Below, in pieces: positions 21,785 through 31,310 of a stretch of DNA of 46,948 bases. The stretch covers positions 1 through 46,948 of the forward strand of contig JAODMY010000044.1 of NCBI GenBank assembly GCA_025465535.1. Direction: 5' to 3'. The notes under the pieces were generated by a model. It did no database searches and had not been told where the DNA came from. It worked only from the letters and a program-made list of their open reading frames with translations. Each line of letters begins with the position of its first letter. The stretch's first letter is position 1. This stretch comes from Glaciihabitans sp. GTDB taxonomy: Bacteria > Actinomycetota > Actinomycetes > Actinomycetales > Microbacteriaceae. The translations under genes and the position numbers were made by a program.

Positions 21785-23700
21785 CCAGCTCGACCGCTCC
21801 CGCCGTGCTCGTCGGCGGTGAGCGGTCCGGTCTCACCGCGTTGGCTCGCCGGATCGTCCGCGGCTCGGCGACGACCGCGAAGTGGGAGCGGCCGGCGCTC
21901 ATCGGCCTGCTCGCTCTCACCGCGCTCCTCTACCTGTGGGACCTCAGCGTTAGCGGATGGGCCAACTCCTTCTACTCTGCGGCGGTGCAGGCCGGCGCGA
22001 GCAACTGGGAGGCCTTCTTCTACGGATCCTCGGATGCCGCCAACTCGATCACCGTCGACAAACCGCCGGCGAGCCTGTGGCTGATGGAGCTCTCGGTTCG
22101 TGCGTTCGGACTGAGCTCGTTCAGCATCCTCCTGCCCGAGGCGCTCATTGGCGTGGCGACGGTCGGGGTCGTGTTCGCGACGGTTCGGCGTTCGTTCTCG
22201 GCCCGAACCGCGCTTCTGGCCGCCGGAGTGCTCGCGCTCACCCCGGTTGCGGCCCTGATGTTCCGCTACAACAATCCGGACGCGCTGCTCGTGCTGTTGC
22301 TGAGCCTGTCCGTGTATTTCACGCTTCGCGGCATCCAATCCGGCAACTTGCGCTGGGTGCTGTGGGCCGGCGCGATGGTCGGGCTCGGCTTCCTGACCAA
22401 GCAGTTGCAGGCGTTCGTCATTCTGCCAGCGCTCGCCGGAATCTATATGGTCGCAGCTCCCGGCAACTGGTGGCGGCGCATTTGGCATCTGCTGTTGGCG
22501 CTTGCCGCGGTGATCGTCTCTGCGGGCTGGTGGGTCGCGATCGTCGAACTCGTGCCGGCGAGCATGCGGCCGTACATCGGCGGATCGCAGAATAACAGCT
22601 TCCTCGAGCTGACCTTCGGCTACAACGGGCTCGGTCGGCTCACCGGCAGTGAGACCGGCAGCGTGACCGGTGGTGTGGCGGCCGCGACCACCGCGCAGTG
22701 GGGAAACCCTGGCATCCTCCGCCTCTTCCAGGATGAGATCGGCGGTCAGATCACCTGGCTGCTGCCCGCCGCACTGATTCTCGCCCTGGCCGCGTTCATT
22801 GTGATGCGTGGCGGTCGCGGGGATCCACGTCGCGCCACGCTCATGCTGTTCACGGCCTGGCTGTTCGTCACCGCGCTCACCTTCAGCTTCGCCGAGGGGA
22901 TCTTCCACGCGTATTACACGGTCGCGCTCGCTCCGGCGATAGCGGGAATCGTGGCTATGGGTGCGTCGGTCCTCTGGTCGTATCGCGCGGCGTCCTGGTC
23001 GTGGATCGTCGCGGCGGGCGCCATCCTCGCCACCGTCCTCTGGGGCTTCGCGCTGCTGAGCGAGGCCGCGAGCTGGCTGCCATGGCTCAAGTGGACGGCA
23101 CTCGGCCTCGGCATCGTGGCAACCGTTCTGCTTCTACTCCCGCACCGAAGCAAGCGGATGGCCGCGGCGACCATCGCGATCACCCTCACCGCTGGCCTGC
23201 TCGCCCCGGCCGCATACACGATCGATACCGTACTCACCGGCCACACCGGATCCATTGTCACGGCCGGACCCACAGTGCTCGGCGACCTGGGCGGTGGCGG
23301 TGGCCGCCCCGGCGGCGGCGTGCGACCCGGCGGTGCTCAACCATTGTTCGGCAACACCGGCGCGGGTGGCGCGGTGACGGCGCTGCTGAGTGCCAACGCA
23401 TCCGAGTACACCTGGGTCGCCGCCGCGGTCGGATCGGACAGCGCGGCCGGATACCAGCTCGCGACGCGGGAGCCTGTCATGCCGGTCGGCGGCTTCAACG
23501 GGACCGACCCGTCGCCAACACTCTCCGAGTTCAAGGCGGATGTCGCCGCTGGCAGGATCCACTACTTCATCGCTGGATCGGTCGGGCAGGGAAACGGCGG
23601 CTCGAGCGCATCGGGTTCGATCGCGAACTGGGTCGCGGCACACTTCACGGCGAAGACGGTCGACGGGGTGACGCTGTACGACCTGGCGGCCGCGAACTAG
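21781..23700 (+). CDS. GT39/ArnT-type membrane glycosyltransferase
   Basis: A 639-residue polytopic enzyme with about 11-12 helices. Its first extracytoplasmic loop holds residues expected for the GT39/PMT-ArnT superfamily: NSFYSAAVQAGASNWEAFFY then ITVDKPPASLWLMEL, with the later conserved segment MFRYNNPDALLVLLLSL. The C-terminal ~140 residues follow a Gly/Pro-rich linker (GDLGGGGGRPGGGVRPGG) and form a soluble extracytoplasmic domain. Such proteins transfer a sugar from polyprenyl phosphate to a protein or envelope glycan. Coupling to a GT2-GtrA partner suggests a two-gene glycosylation unit. The acceptor is unknown. Confidence 0.9.
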   Translation: MTSSTAPAVLVGGERSGLTALARRIVRGSATTAKWERPALIGLLALTALLYLWDLSVSGWANSFYSAAVQAGASNWEAFFYGSSDAANSITVDKPPASLWLMELSVRAFGLSSFSILLPEALIGVATVGVVFATVRRSFSARTALLAAGVLALTPVAALMFRYNNPDALLVLLLSLSVYFTLRGIQSGNLRWVLWAGAMVGLGFLTKQLQAFVILPALAGIYMVAAPGNWWRRIWHLLLALAAVIVSAGWWVAIVELVPASMRPYIGGSQNNSFLELTFGYNGLGRLTGSETGSVTGGVAAATTAQWGNPGILRLFQDEIGGQITWLLPAALILALAAFIVMRGGRGDPRRATLMLFTAWLFVTALTFSFAEGIFHAYYTVALAPAIAGIVAMGASVLWSYRAASWSWIVAAGAILATVLWGFALLSEAASWLPWLKWTALGLGIVATVLLLLPHRSKRMAAATIAITLTAGLLAPAAYTIDTVLTGHTGSIVTAGPTVLGDLGGGGGRPGGGVRPGGAQPLFGNTGAGGAVTALLSANASEYTWVAAAVGSDSAAGYQLATREPVMPVGGFNGTDPSPTLSEFKADVAAGRIHYFIAGSVGQGNGGSSASGSIANWVAAHFTAKTVDGVTLYDLAAAN

Positions 23701-23779
23701 TTTGCGCGTGGCGTGAACTGCGGGGTGACTGGCTGATTCGACGCGGCGGCGGGTCGGTGGCCACTGGCAGACTTGCGCC

Positions 23780-25081
23780 ATGACCACGGAAACTGCCACG
23801 TCGCAGGTCACGGAGACCCACGGCAGGATCGGCCTGCTGCGGGCGGCATCGCTGTACGTGGCGGCCGTGCTCGGCACCGGGATCCTCGTGTTGCCGGCGC
23901 TGGCCGCGCGGGTGGCGGGCCCGGCATCCATCCTCGCGGTGCTCGCGGTACTGCTGCTCTCGATCCCGCTCGCCGGAACCTTCGCCGCGCTGGCCTCCCG
24001 GTTTCCGGATGCCGGCGGAGTCGCCACCTTCGTTCGCCTGGCGCTCGGACAGACGGCCGCGAGGATGTCCGGCTACTGGTTCTTCTTCGGCGTCGCGGTG
24101 GGTGGACCGGTCGTCGCCATTCTCGGCGGCCAGTATCTCGTTGCGGCGCTCGGTGGCCCGAAATGGCTGGTCGTCGCCATCGGCATCGTCATCTATCTGC
24201 CGCCGTTCGTGGTCAACGCGTTCGGACTTCGGGTCTCCGGATCGGTGCAACTCGTGCTGACCGCGATCCTGTTGCTCGTCGTCATCTTCGTCGTGGCGAT
24301 CTCCGTGCCCGCGGCAAGGGCTGGCAATTTCCAGCCGTTCCTCCCGCATGGCTGGGCAGGCGTGGGAGCCGCGATCAGCCTGTTCGTCTGGGCGTTCGCG
24401 GGCTGGGAGGCCGTGACGCACATCGCGGGGGAGTTCCGGAATCCGCGGCGCACCATCCCGTTGGCCACCGGGATCGCCATCGCCACTGTCGGCATCGCGT
24501 ACCTCGCGCTGCAGGTGGTCACGGTCGCCGTGCTCGGCAGCAGCGGTGGCACGAGCGCGGTGCCGCTGCTCGACCTCGTGTCGACCACCGCGCCCGGTTT
24601 CGGCGCGTGGGTGGTCGCCGGAATCGCCCTCATCGTCGCGATGGGGGTGCTGAACGCCTACCTTCCGGCCTTCGCCAACCTGGGCGCCGCGCTCGGACGC
24701 GACGGCCATCTTCCGGCCTGGATCTCCCGGGGCGCGGAGTCCGGCGCCGTGCCGCGCCGGGCGCTCGTGATCGTCGGCGGGGTCAATCTCGTCTACTTCG
24801 TGGTGCTCGTGCAGAGTGGATTAGACCTGACCCCGTTCATCCTGATCCACACCAGCTGCATGGTCGCGGTCTACGCGCTGGGCATGCTCGCCGCGGTGCG
24901 ACTGCTGGAGCGCTGGAGCGTCGGATGGTGGATGGCCGTGATCTCCGTCATTCTCGTTGCGGGCCTGCTCGTGCTCGCCGGCAGCCATCTCATCGTCCCG
25001 GCGCTGCTTGCGTTCGCGGCCGTCATCGTCACCATCGTGAAGAAAAGGAGCAAGCGTGCCGCAGAACCGAGTCCACTCTGA
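23780..25081 (+). CDS. APC-family amino-acid permease
   Basis: A 433-residue integral membrane protein with about 12 helices. The N-terminal GTGILVLPALAARVAGPASI matches the unwound TM1 substrate-binding segment of APC transporters (G-x-G-I-x-x-x-P), and FAGWEAVTHIAGEFRNPRRT matches the conserved region after TM6. It lacks sequence features that would name the substrate; YjeH-like exporters and arginine/ornithine-type carriers share this layout. CAGACT at 23768-23773 gives a leaderless-type start at the ATG. The cyclase-fold gene begins inside its last 26 bases, so the two are translationally coupled and probably handle one compound. Confidence 0.87.
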   Translation: MTTETATSQVTETHGRIGLLRAASLYVAAVLGTGILVLPALAARVAGPASILAVLAVLLLSIPLAGTFAALASRFPDAGGVATFVRLALGQTAARMSGYWFFFGVAVGGPVVAILGGQYLVAALGGPKWLVVAIGIVIYLPPFVVNAFGLRVSGSVQLVLTAILLLVVIFVVAISVPAARAGNFQPFLPHGWAGVGAAISLFVWAFAGWEAVTHIAGEFRNPRRTIPLATGIAIATVGIAYLALQVVTVAVLGSSGGTSAVPLLDLVSTTAPGFGAWVVAGIALIVAMGVLNAYLPAFANLGAALGRDGHLPAWISRGAESGAVPRRALVIVGGVNLVYFVVLVQSGLDLTPFILIHTSCMVAVYALGMLAAVRLLERWSVGWWMAVISVILVAGLLVLAGSHLIVPALLAFAAVIVTIVKKRSKRAAEPSPL

Positions 25082-25772
25082 TCCCGCCGTCGGGGTCGGG
25101 GTGCCCGCCCCACGCGCGAGGTTCATCGAGCTCAGCCACGTCATCCGCGCGGGGCTCGTCACCTATCCGGGTCTTCCGGCGCCGACCATCACGCCGCACC
25201 TCACTCGCGAAGAATCTCGCGCCAGGTACGCGCCCGGCACCGAGTTCGCGATGGACATCATCACCATGATCGGCAACACGGGCACCTATCTCGACAGCCC
25301 GTGGCACCGGTACGAGGGTGGCGCGGATCTTGCCCATCTCGGCCTCGAGACCCTGGTCGACCTGCCGACCGAGGTCTTCCAGCTTGCGGACGCGAGGGAG
25401 CGGAGCATCCCCGCATCGGTCTTCTCAGACAGGGAGGTCGCGGGCAGGGCGGTGTTGCTTTACACCGGCTGGAGTCGTCATTTCGGAACGCCCGAGTACG
25501 CGACGGGTGCACCGTTCCTGACTGCTGAGGGCGCCGAGTATCTGGTTGACCAGGGTGTCACGCTCGTGGGCATCGATTCGCTCAACATCGATGACGCGGA
25601 AGGTTCGGGGGAGCGGCCCGCCCACAGCGCGCTGCTCGCGGCGGGCATCCACGTGGTCGAACACCTGACGAACCTGGCGGAGCTTCCGAGAACCGGTGCC
25701 CGGTTCACCGCGACCCCGCCGCTCATCGAGGGTCTCGGCACGTTCCCCGTCCGCGCCTTCGCCCGAGTCTGA
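25056..25772 (+). CDS. Cyclase-family (kynurenine-formamidase-like) hydrolase
   Basis: A 238-residue protein from GTG at 25056, with AAAAGGAG six bases upstream, overlapping the permease end. It has the cyclase fold pattern: FIELSHVIRAGLVTYPGLPA near the N-terminus, a metal-site segment, LLYTGWSRHFG, and VTLVGIDSLNIDD. The usual metal motif HxGTHxDxPxH reads NTGTYLDSPWH here, keeping the Asp and last His but replacing the first two His by Asn and Tyr. Family members include kynurenine formamidase and isatin hydrolase, with zinc or manganese at this site. The change suggests altered metal use or a distinct subfamily. Substrate unknown; a ring-opening or formamidase step on something moved by the permease is inferred. 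Confidence 0.82.
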   Translation: MPQNRVHSDPAVGVGVPAPRARFIELSHVIRAGLVTYPGLPAPTITPHLTREESRARYAPGTEFAMDIITMIGNTGTYLDSPWHRYEGGADLAHLGLETLVDLPTEVFQLADARERSIPASVFSDREVAGRAVLLYTGWSRHFGTPEYATGAPFLTAEGAEYLVDQGVTLVGIDSLNIDDAEGSGERPAHSALLAAGIHVVEHLTNLAELPRTGARFTATPPLIEGLGTFPVRAFARV

Positions 25773-25808
25773 CCACGCGGCAACAAACCTGGTATCCGGG
25801 GCCCGCCA

Positions 25809-25886
25809 AACCGCGTCTGCCCCCGGGTGATGCGTCTGCCCCCGTACGTACGGTGGCAGACGCATCACGCGGGGGCAGACGCGGTT
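25809..25886. repeat. CGTCTGCCCCCG-family loopless palindrome, copy 1
   Basis: A 78-nt palindrome with no loop, centred on GTAC|GTAC at 25847/25848; 37 of 39 pairs match. Each arm holds GTCTGCCCCCG twice, 18 nt apart, so the element has four occurrences of that core or a close variant. It lies between the cyclase-fold gene and the convergent sugar-binding lipoprotein gene, at the left border of the pentose region. A second copy is at 43134-43201. Confidence 0.97.
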
Positions 25887-25953
25887 AAAACGAGGGAGGC
25901 CGCCGCCCGAACCTGGGTTCGGACGACGGCCTGCCTGCGGTGTATACCGTGTA

Positions 25954-27045
25954 CTACTTGGTCAACGCCTCGAGCGTGGGGTTGTCCTTGTAGGTCGCGA
26001 CAGCGTTTTCCTTGGTGACGAGGATCGGGGTCAGCTCAACCGACGGCACGGTGATCTTGCCGTTGAAGTTGTTCTTGTCGACAACCGTCTTCGGCTTCTC
26101 GCCCTTGCTCAGCGTGGTCACGAGGTCGACGGCAGCCTGTGCCTCGTCCTGCGTGTTCTTGTAGATCGTCGAGTACTGCGTTCCATTCATGATGAGCGGG
26201 ATGGAAGCGGTCTCCGAGTCCTGGCCGGTCACGATCGGGTACGGCTTTCCGGCTGCGTGGATGGCAGTCAGGATCGCGCGGCCGAGCGTGTCGTTCGGCG
26301 AGAGGACGCCATCGAGTTCGGCGGTCTTCGAGCTGTAGCTCTTGGTCAGGAGGTCGGTCATACGCGCCTGTGCGTTCTGGGCGAGCCAGCCCTGCGTGCT
26401 GACCTGGGCGAACTTCGTCTCACCCGAGGCGACCTTCAGCGTTCCATCGTTGATCTTCGGCTGCAGGACGCTCATTGCACCGTTGAAGAAGATGGGAGCG
26501 TTGGCGTCGTCGGGCGAACCGGCGAACAGCTCGATGTTGTACGGGCCGGTGGCCTTCTTCGCCTTCATGCCCGCGAGGAGGGCGTTGCCCTGCAGCACAC
26601 CGACCTTGAAGTTGTTGAATGCGACGTAGTAGTCGACGTTCTTGGTTCCGGTGAGGTTGCGGTCCCACGCGATAACGGTGATGCCGGCCTTCTTGGCTGC
26701 GGCGACCTGGGTACCGAGCTGGCTGCCATCCTGGGCGGCGACGATGATGACCTTGTCACCCTTGGTCACCATCGCGGAGACCTCGTTCTGCTGGTCGGGC
26801 ACCGTGTTGGTCGCTGCCGCGTACTGCACGTCGGCCTTGAAGCCGGCTGCCGCGATCGACTTCTCGAATGCGGCCTTGGCGAGAACCCAGTTCTGTGAGG
26901 TCTTGGCGGGGAGCGCGACCCCGATGGTCTCGCCCTTCTTGATGACGGCGCCCGAGGCGCTGGACGTGTCGCGAGTGGAACATGACGACAGTGCCATGAC
27001 CGCGATGGTCGCGACTGCCGCGCCCACAATTAGCTGCTTGCGCAT
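25954..27045 (-). CDS. chvE: Sugar ABC transporter substrate-binding lipoprotein (ChvE/XylF type)
   Basis: A 363-residue lipoprotein from ATG at 27045 with AAAGGG upstream; an in-frame extension to 27093 is rejected because it precedes the signal peptide. The signal peptide ends in the lipobox LSSC with Cys22. The mature protein is a type-1 periplasmic-binding fold: GVALPAKTSQNWVLAKAAFE, ITVIAWDRNLTGTKNVDYYV and DGVLSPNDTLGRAILTAI contain the usual sugar-contact residues. It resembles the ChvE multiple-monosaccharide receptors, which bind xylose, arabinose, glucose and galactose. It is the third gene of the importer operon. The Asp/Arg/Asn contacts suggest a monosaccharide, most likely xylose or arabinose in this context. 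Confidence 0.92.
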   Translation of the reverse strand: MRKQLIVGAAVATIAVMALSSCSTRDTSSASGAVIKKGETIGVALPAKTSQNWVLAKAAFEKSIAAAGFKADVQYAAATNTVPDQQNEVSAMVTKGDKVIIVAAQDGSQLGTQVAAAKKAGITVIAWDRNLTGTKNVDYYVAFNNFKVGVLQGNALLAGMKAKKATGPYNIELFAGSPDDANAPIFFNGAMSVLQPKINDGTLKVASGETKFAQVSTQGWLAQNAQARMTDLLTKSYSSKTAELDGVLSPNDTLGRAILTAIHAAGKPYPIVTGQDSETASIPLIMNGTQYSTIYKNTQDEAQAAVDLVTTLSKGEKPKTVVDKNNFNGKITVPSVELTPILVTKENAVATYKDNPTLEALTK

Positions 27046-27120
27046 TTTGAATGCCCTTTTCTCTTGATGTGTTGGGGACGCGCGTCGGCGCACGTCCCCT
27101 TATTTGCCGCCCCAGGAAAC

Positions 27121-28431
27121 CTAGGGAAGCAAAACCTGTGGTTGGTCCTCGATCGACTTGGGTTGCTCGCTTACCGAATCTGAGCCGCTCGGAGCGCCCT
27201 CGTCGTCGCCGCTCTTCTTGCGGAAGTTGCGAGTCAGGAATCCGGTGATGGATGGCTTGCCCTGCGACTTGCTGTACACGTCGAATGCGACGGCGACCAG
27301 AAGTACGAGGCCGCGGATGATCACGACCTGGTTGGTGTCGATGCCGACGAGCGCGAGGCCGTTGGCGAGGAACGCGAGCACGAGCCCACCGATGATGGAG
27401 CCAACGATGGTTCCAACCCCTCCCGCGATGGCCGCGCCACCGACGAAGACGGCGGCGATGGCATCCAGCTCCCAGCCGGTTCCGTCCTGGGGGCCCGACG
27501 CGCCCGAGTATCCGAGGTACACCATTCCGGCGACAGCGGCGAGAACCGACATGTTCATCATCACCAGGAAGTTGACGCGCTTCGAATTGACACCCGAGAG
27601 CACCGCCGCGTTCGAGTTGCCGCCCACCGCGTAGATGTGGCGACCGAAGACCGTCGAGCGGGTGACGAAGCCGTAGATGAGAACGAGGACGCCGAGAATG
27701 ATGGCGACGTCCGGAATGCTCGTGCCTGCGCTGCTGGAGGCGAACTCGTAGGTCGCGAATAGGGTGACGACGATGAGAACCCCGACGCGGACGACGCTGA
27801 CCCAAACCGGCTGCAGGACTGCGCCCATCCTGACGCGCTTCCTGCGTGCGCGGATCTCGCGAATGATGAGAACGACGATGACGATCAGGCCGATGATGAG
27901 CGTCGGGTTGCTGTAGCCGGTGTTGGGCCCGAAGTCGGGAAGGTAGCCGTTGCCGATGAACTGGTAGGCACCCGGCACCGGAAGGGATGTGGAGTTACCG
28001 ATGAGCTGGTTGCCACCGCGGAAGATGAGCTGGCCGGCCAGCGTCACGATGAAGGCTGGGACACGCACGTAGGCGACCCAGAATCCCTGCCAGGCGCCGA
28101 CGAGTGCGCCGATGACGAGGCCGAGCACGATGGCGAGCGGCCACGGCAGGTGCCAGACCGCCATGGACTGCGCCACGCTGATGCCGACGAAGGCCGCGAC
28201 CGATCCCACGGAGAGGTCGATGTGGCCGGCAACGATCACCATGACCATGCCGATCGCGAGGATCAGGATGTAGGAGTACTGGGTGAAGACGTTGATCACG
28301 TTCTGCGGGGTCAGCGTCAACCCGCCGGTCCAAAACTCGAAGATGATGACAATCGCGACGAGCGCGATGATCATTCCGTACTGGTTGACACCGCCGCCCT
28401 TGCCACCGAATACGTTGCGAAGGTTCTTCAT
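27121..28431 (-). CDS. mmsB: Monosaccharide ABC transporter permease (MmsB/GguB type)
   Basis: A 436-residue membrane protein of the BPD_transp_2 (branched-chain/ribose) class with about ten helices, for example IIALVAIVIIFEFWTGGLTL and YILILAIGMVMVIVAGHIDL. The segment GHIDLSVGSVAAFVGIS is the family signature, and later SGVNSKRVNFLVMMNMSVLA corresponds to the ATPase-contact region. Longer than ribose permeases (about 330), as expected for MmsB/GguB/XylH. The gene starts one base inside the ATPase stop (TGATG), so the two are translationally coupled. The C-terminus carries a charged tail. Confidence 0.93.
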   Translation of the reverse strand: MKNLRNVFGGKGGGVNQYGMIIALVAIVIIFEFWTGGLTLTPQNVINVFTQYSYILILAIGMVMVIVAGHIDLSVGSVAAFVGISVAQSMAVWHLPWPLAIVLGLVIGALVGAWQGFWVAYVRVPAFIVTLAGQLIFRGGNQLIGNSTSLPVPGAYQFIGNGYLPDFGPNTGYSNPTLIIGLIVIVVLIIREIRARRKRVRMGAVLQPVWVSVVRVGVLIVVTLFATYEFASSSAGTSIPDVAIILGVLVLIYGFVTRSTVFGRHIYAVGGNSNAAVLSGVNSKRVNFLVMMNMSVLAAVAGMVYLGYSGASGPQDGTGWELDAIAAVFVGGAAIAGGVGTIVGSIIGGLVLAFLANGLALVGIDTNQVVIIRGLVLLVAVAFDVYSKSQGKPSITGFLTRNFRKKSGDDEGAPSGSDSVSEQPKSIEDQPQVLLP

Positions 28432-29972
28432 CAGGCTCGAGTCCTTTTCGAGGTCATGCTCACCATGAGCGATTCCGGGTTGGCCTCTTGGGCCGTGAGT
28501 TCGTTAGTGATCGAGCCCTCGAAGATCGTGTAAATGCGATCTGACATGCCGAGGAGCTCGGGGAGTTCGGATGAGATGAGCACGATGCCCTTGCCCTGGG
28601 CCGCGAGCTGGTTGATGATCCCGTAGATCTCGTACTTGGCACCGACGTCGATTCCTCGAGTCGGCTCATCGAGGATGAGCAGGTCGGGATCGGTGAACAT
28701 CCACTTGGAGAGGACGACCTTCTGCTGGTTTCCACCGGACAGGTTGTTGACGCCCTCGTCGACCGAGGTGGCCTTGGTGCGCAGCGTCTTCAGGTAGCGC
28801 TCCGAGACCTCGTACTCTTCGATCTCCGAGACGACACCCGCCCTGCTGATCTTCTTGAGACCGGCGGAGACGGTCGCGCGCTTGATGGTGTCGAGGAGGT
28901 TGAGGCCGAGTGCCTTGCGGTCCTCGCTCACGTAGCCGATGCCGTGCTCAATGGCCTGGCCGACATTGTTGACCCTGATCTCTTTGCCGTCTTTGTAGAC
29001 CTTGCCCGAGACGAAGGTTCCGTACGAGTGGCCGAAGAGGCTCATCGCGAGCTCGGTTCGACCGGCGCCCATGAGACCGGCGAAACCGACGATCTCACCC
29101 TTGCGCACGGTGAAGTTCTCGTCTTTGCAGACGAGACGCGAACTATCGAGCGGGTGTTGCACCGTCCAGTTCTTCACCTCGAAGAAGACGTCTCCGATCT
29201 TCGGCGTGCGGTCGGGGAAGCGGCTTTCGAGTGAACGACCCACCATGCCACGGATGATGCGGTCTTCATCGACGTCGCCGCCACGCACATCCAGTGTCTC
29301 GATGGTCTTGCCGTCGCGAAGAATCGTGATGGTGTCGGCGATCTGCTCGATCTCGTTGAGCTTGTGGGAGATCATGATCGACGTCACGCCCTTGCCCTTG
29401 AGCCCGACGATGAGCTCGAGAAGATGCTGTGACTCTGCCTCGTTGAGGGCTGCGGTCGGCTCGTCGAGGATGAGGAGCTTGACGGACTTGGCGAGCGCCT
29501 TCGCAATCTCGACCAGCTGCTGCTTGCCGACACCGATCGACTTGATCTTGGTGTCGGGGTCATCGGTCAGACCAACGCGGGCGAGCAGGTCCTGCGCTTC
29601 CTTCTGAGCCTCGACCCAGTCGATCACACCGAACCGACCCTGTTCGTTGCCCAGGAAGATGTTTTCTGTGATCGAGAGTTCGGGGATGAGCGCGAGTTCC
29701 TGGTGAATGATCGCGATTCCCGCGGCCTCGCTCTGCCGGATGTTGGAGAAGCGCATCACCTGGTCGTGGAAGACGACGTCGCCGGAGTAGGTGCCGAAGG
29801 GGTAGACGCCCGAGAGAACCTTCATGAGCGTGGACTTGCCCGCGCCGTTCTCACCGCAGATGGCGTGGATCTCGCCCGCCTTGACGGACATGCTCACATC
29901 GGACAGCGCGATTACGCCAGGGAACTCTTTGGTGATGGATCGCATCTCCAGAATGGTGGGCATATCAGCCAC
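28431..29972 (-). CDS. mmsA: Monosaccharide ABC transporter ATP-binding protein (MmsA/GguA type)
   Basis: A 513-residue protein with two fused ABC domains that energises monosaccharide import. Domain 1: Walker [10 protein letters not shown] (residues 40-48), signature region [15 protein letters not shown], Walker [14 protein letters not shown]. Domain 2: a degenerate P-loop [13 protein letters not shown], signature [14 protein letters not shown], Walker [15 protein letters not shown]. This asymmetry is normal for the RbsA/XylG/MmsA family. Start is GTG 29972 or ATG 29963. It is the first gene of the importer operon, transcribed from a good promoter at 30032-30060 and probably controlled by the ROK regulator encoded upstream. 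Confidence 0.94.
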   Translation of the reverse strand: MADMPTILEMRSITKEFPGVIALSDVSMSVKAGEIHAICGENGAGKSTLMKVLSGVYPFGTYSGDVVFHDQVMRFSNIRQSEAAGIAIIHQELALIPELSITENIFLGNEQGRFGVIDWVEAQKEAQDLLARVGLTDDPDTKIKSIGVGKQQLVEIAKALAKSVKLLILDEPTAALNEAESQHLLELIVGLKGKGVTSIMISHKLNEIEQIADTITILRDGKTIETLDVRGGDVDEDRIIRGMVGRSLESRFPDRTPKIGDVFFEVKNWTVQHPLDSSRLVCKDENFTVRKGEIVGFAGLMGAGRTELAMSLFGHSYGTFVSGKVYKDGKEIRVNNVGQAIEHGIGYVSEDRKALGLNLLDTIKRATVSAGLKKISRAGVVSEIEEYEVSERYLKTLRTKATSVDEGVNNLSGGNQQKVVLSKWMFTDPDLLILDEPTRGIDVGAKYEIYGIINQLAAQGKGIVLISSELPELLGMSDRIYTIFEGSITNELTAQEANPESLMVSMTSKRTRA

Positions 29973-30031
29973 ACTGCACCGCCGTTTCTGGGCTTCGCCA
30001 TTGAAAGGTATTCTCGAAAAGACCCGGGACT

Positions 30032-30060
30032 ACGATAGGCCTCGATGAATCCGTCGTCAA
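30032..30060 (-). promoter_or_regulatory. Promoter of the monosaccharide importer operon
   Basis: On the minus strand, TTGACG (30055-30060) and TATCGT (30032-30037) are separated by exactly 17 nt, the best promoter match in this region. About 25-35 bases further upstream lie AAAGCTTT and an AT-rich patch (around 30076-30098), which could hold the operator for the ROK or LacI regulator encoded next door. Confidence 0.65.
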
Positions 30061-30103
30061 AACTTGAACACTACGAATTGATAACGGATTAAAGCTTTCG
30101 GAG

Positions 30104-31303
30104 CTAAGCGTCGGTGAGAGCGGCCGCTCTGCGGAATACGACGGCGGCCGCTCCGAGCGCTTCACCGCGATCGTCGAGTGATGAGACCGCGAGGGTTGTC
30201 GCATCCCGAACCACTGAAAGCGTGCGCCGGGAGAAGCCGCGGCGGATGGGATCGAGGATGAGGGTTCCGAGCCCGACGAGCGGACCGCCGATCACGATGA
30301 CCTCCGGATTGAGGACGCTGGCAAGGTCACCGAGGACGTTGCCGATGTGCACGGAGGCGTCGTCGATTACGCGCTGGATGGCCGCGTCGCCCTCGAGAGC
30401 ACGCGCCATCAGATCCTCGGTCGACTCGACCGTTGCGAGGTTCGGTCGCGCGCGTTCGATCATGGCCGAGGTGGATGCTTCAGCCTCAAGGCAACCGCGA
30501 TTTCCGCATCGGCAGGATCGGCCGCCGGGGACTACCTCGAAGTGGCCGACCTCCCCGGTGACGCCGGCCGCTCCGCCGAAGGGTGCACCGTTCAGGATGA
30601 GTCCCGTGCCGATTCCGGTGCCGATCTTCAGGTAGATGAGGTTTGAAACGCGACCGTAGGGTCCCCAGATGAGCTCGGCGACCGCGCCGAGATTCGCGTC
30701 GTTATCAACGACAACCGGGACCTTGAACCGCCTTTCGAGCTCACCAAACGGGTCGAAATCCTCCCACTCGGCTGACACGGCGCCGCGCACCGGCATCCTT
30801 GTCAGGTGATTGATCGCGCCGGGAATTCCGACGCCGATCCCGACGAGCGCGTTGCCGGCAACGCCAATCTGATCCATCAGCCGTTTGATGACATCCTCGG
30901 CGAGGGAGAGCCCGTCGGCTGGCCGGAAACCCTGGGGAAGCACGATCGAGTCCTCGGCGACCACCCGGTAGTCCGGCGAGATAAGGACGACCCGCAGATG
31001 GCGGCGCCCGAAGCCAATCCCCGCGGCCACCGATCCGTCGCCGCCGAGCAATCGAACGGACACGGCCCTTCGTCCGTGGCGGTTGGTCGGTTCGACGCTG
31101 ACCAGGCCCTCGGTCGCCATCTTGGTGACGATGTTGGAGATGGTCGCGGAGGAGAGCCCTGTGCGCCTGGCGAGGTCCGCCTGGGTGGATGGCCCGAGAT
31201 GTACGAGCGCTTCGACGATGCGCTGCTGGTTGCGATTGCGCAGGGAGGTCTGGGAACCGGGACTCTGTCGCCCACCCTGTTCGTTTCCGCCCTGAATCGA
31301 CAT
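30104..31303 (-). CDS. ROK-family transcriptional repressor (XylR/NagC type)
   Basis: About 399 residues from ATG at 31303. The N-terminal winged helix-turn-helix (QQRIVEALVHLGPSTQADLA, then LSSATISNIVTKMATEGLVS) binds DNA. The ROK domain has LVGIGVGIPGAINH, the sugar-binding VVVDNDANLGAVAELIWG, EVGHFEVVPGG and the zinc motif CRCGNRGCLEAE (CxCGxxGCxE), all intact. Such proteins repress sugar operons until sugar binds. It lies directly upstream of the importer operon on the same strand, so it likely controls it. ATG codons at 31312, 31315 and 31354 are in frame; 31303 is chosen because the promoter at 31311-31339 predicts transcription starting there. Confidence 0.92.
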   Translation of the reverse strand: MSIQGGNEQGGRQSPGSQTSLRNRNQQRIVEALVHLGPSTQADLARRTGLSSATISNIVTKMATEGLVSVEPTNRHGRRAVSVRLLGGDGSVAAGIGFGRRHLRVVLISPDYRVVAEDSIVLPQGFRPADGLSLAEDVIKRLMDQIGVAGNALVGIGVGIPGAINHLTRMPVRGAVSAEWEDFDPFGELERRFKVPVVVDNDANLGAVAELIWGPYGRVSNLIYLKIGTGIGTGLILNGAPFGGAAGVTGEVGHFEVVPGGRSCRCGNRGCLEAEASTSAMIERARPNLATVESTEDLMARALEGDAAIQRVIDDASVHIGNVLGDLASVLNPEVIVIGGPLVGLGTLILDPIRRGFSRRTLSVVRDATTLAVSSLDDRGEALGAAAVVFRRAAALTDA

Positions 31304-31310
31304 GAACGCC

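Noticed and set aside
25773-25953. Intrinsic terminators for the convergent cyclase and lipoprotein genes
   Set aside because: The palindrome has no T-tract on either strand, so it is listed as a repeat; a terminator role is only a hypothesis.
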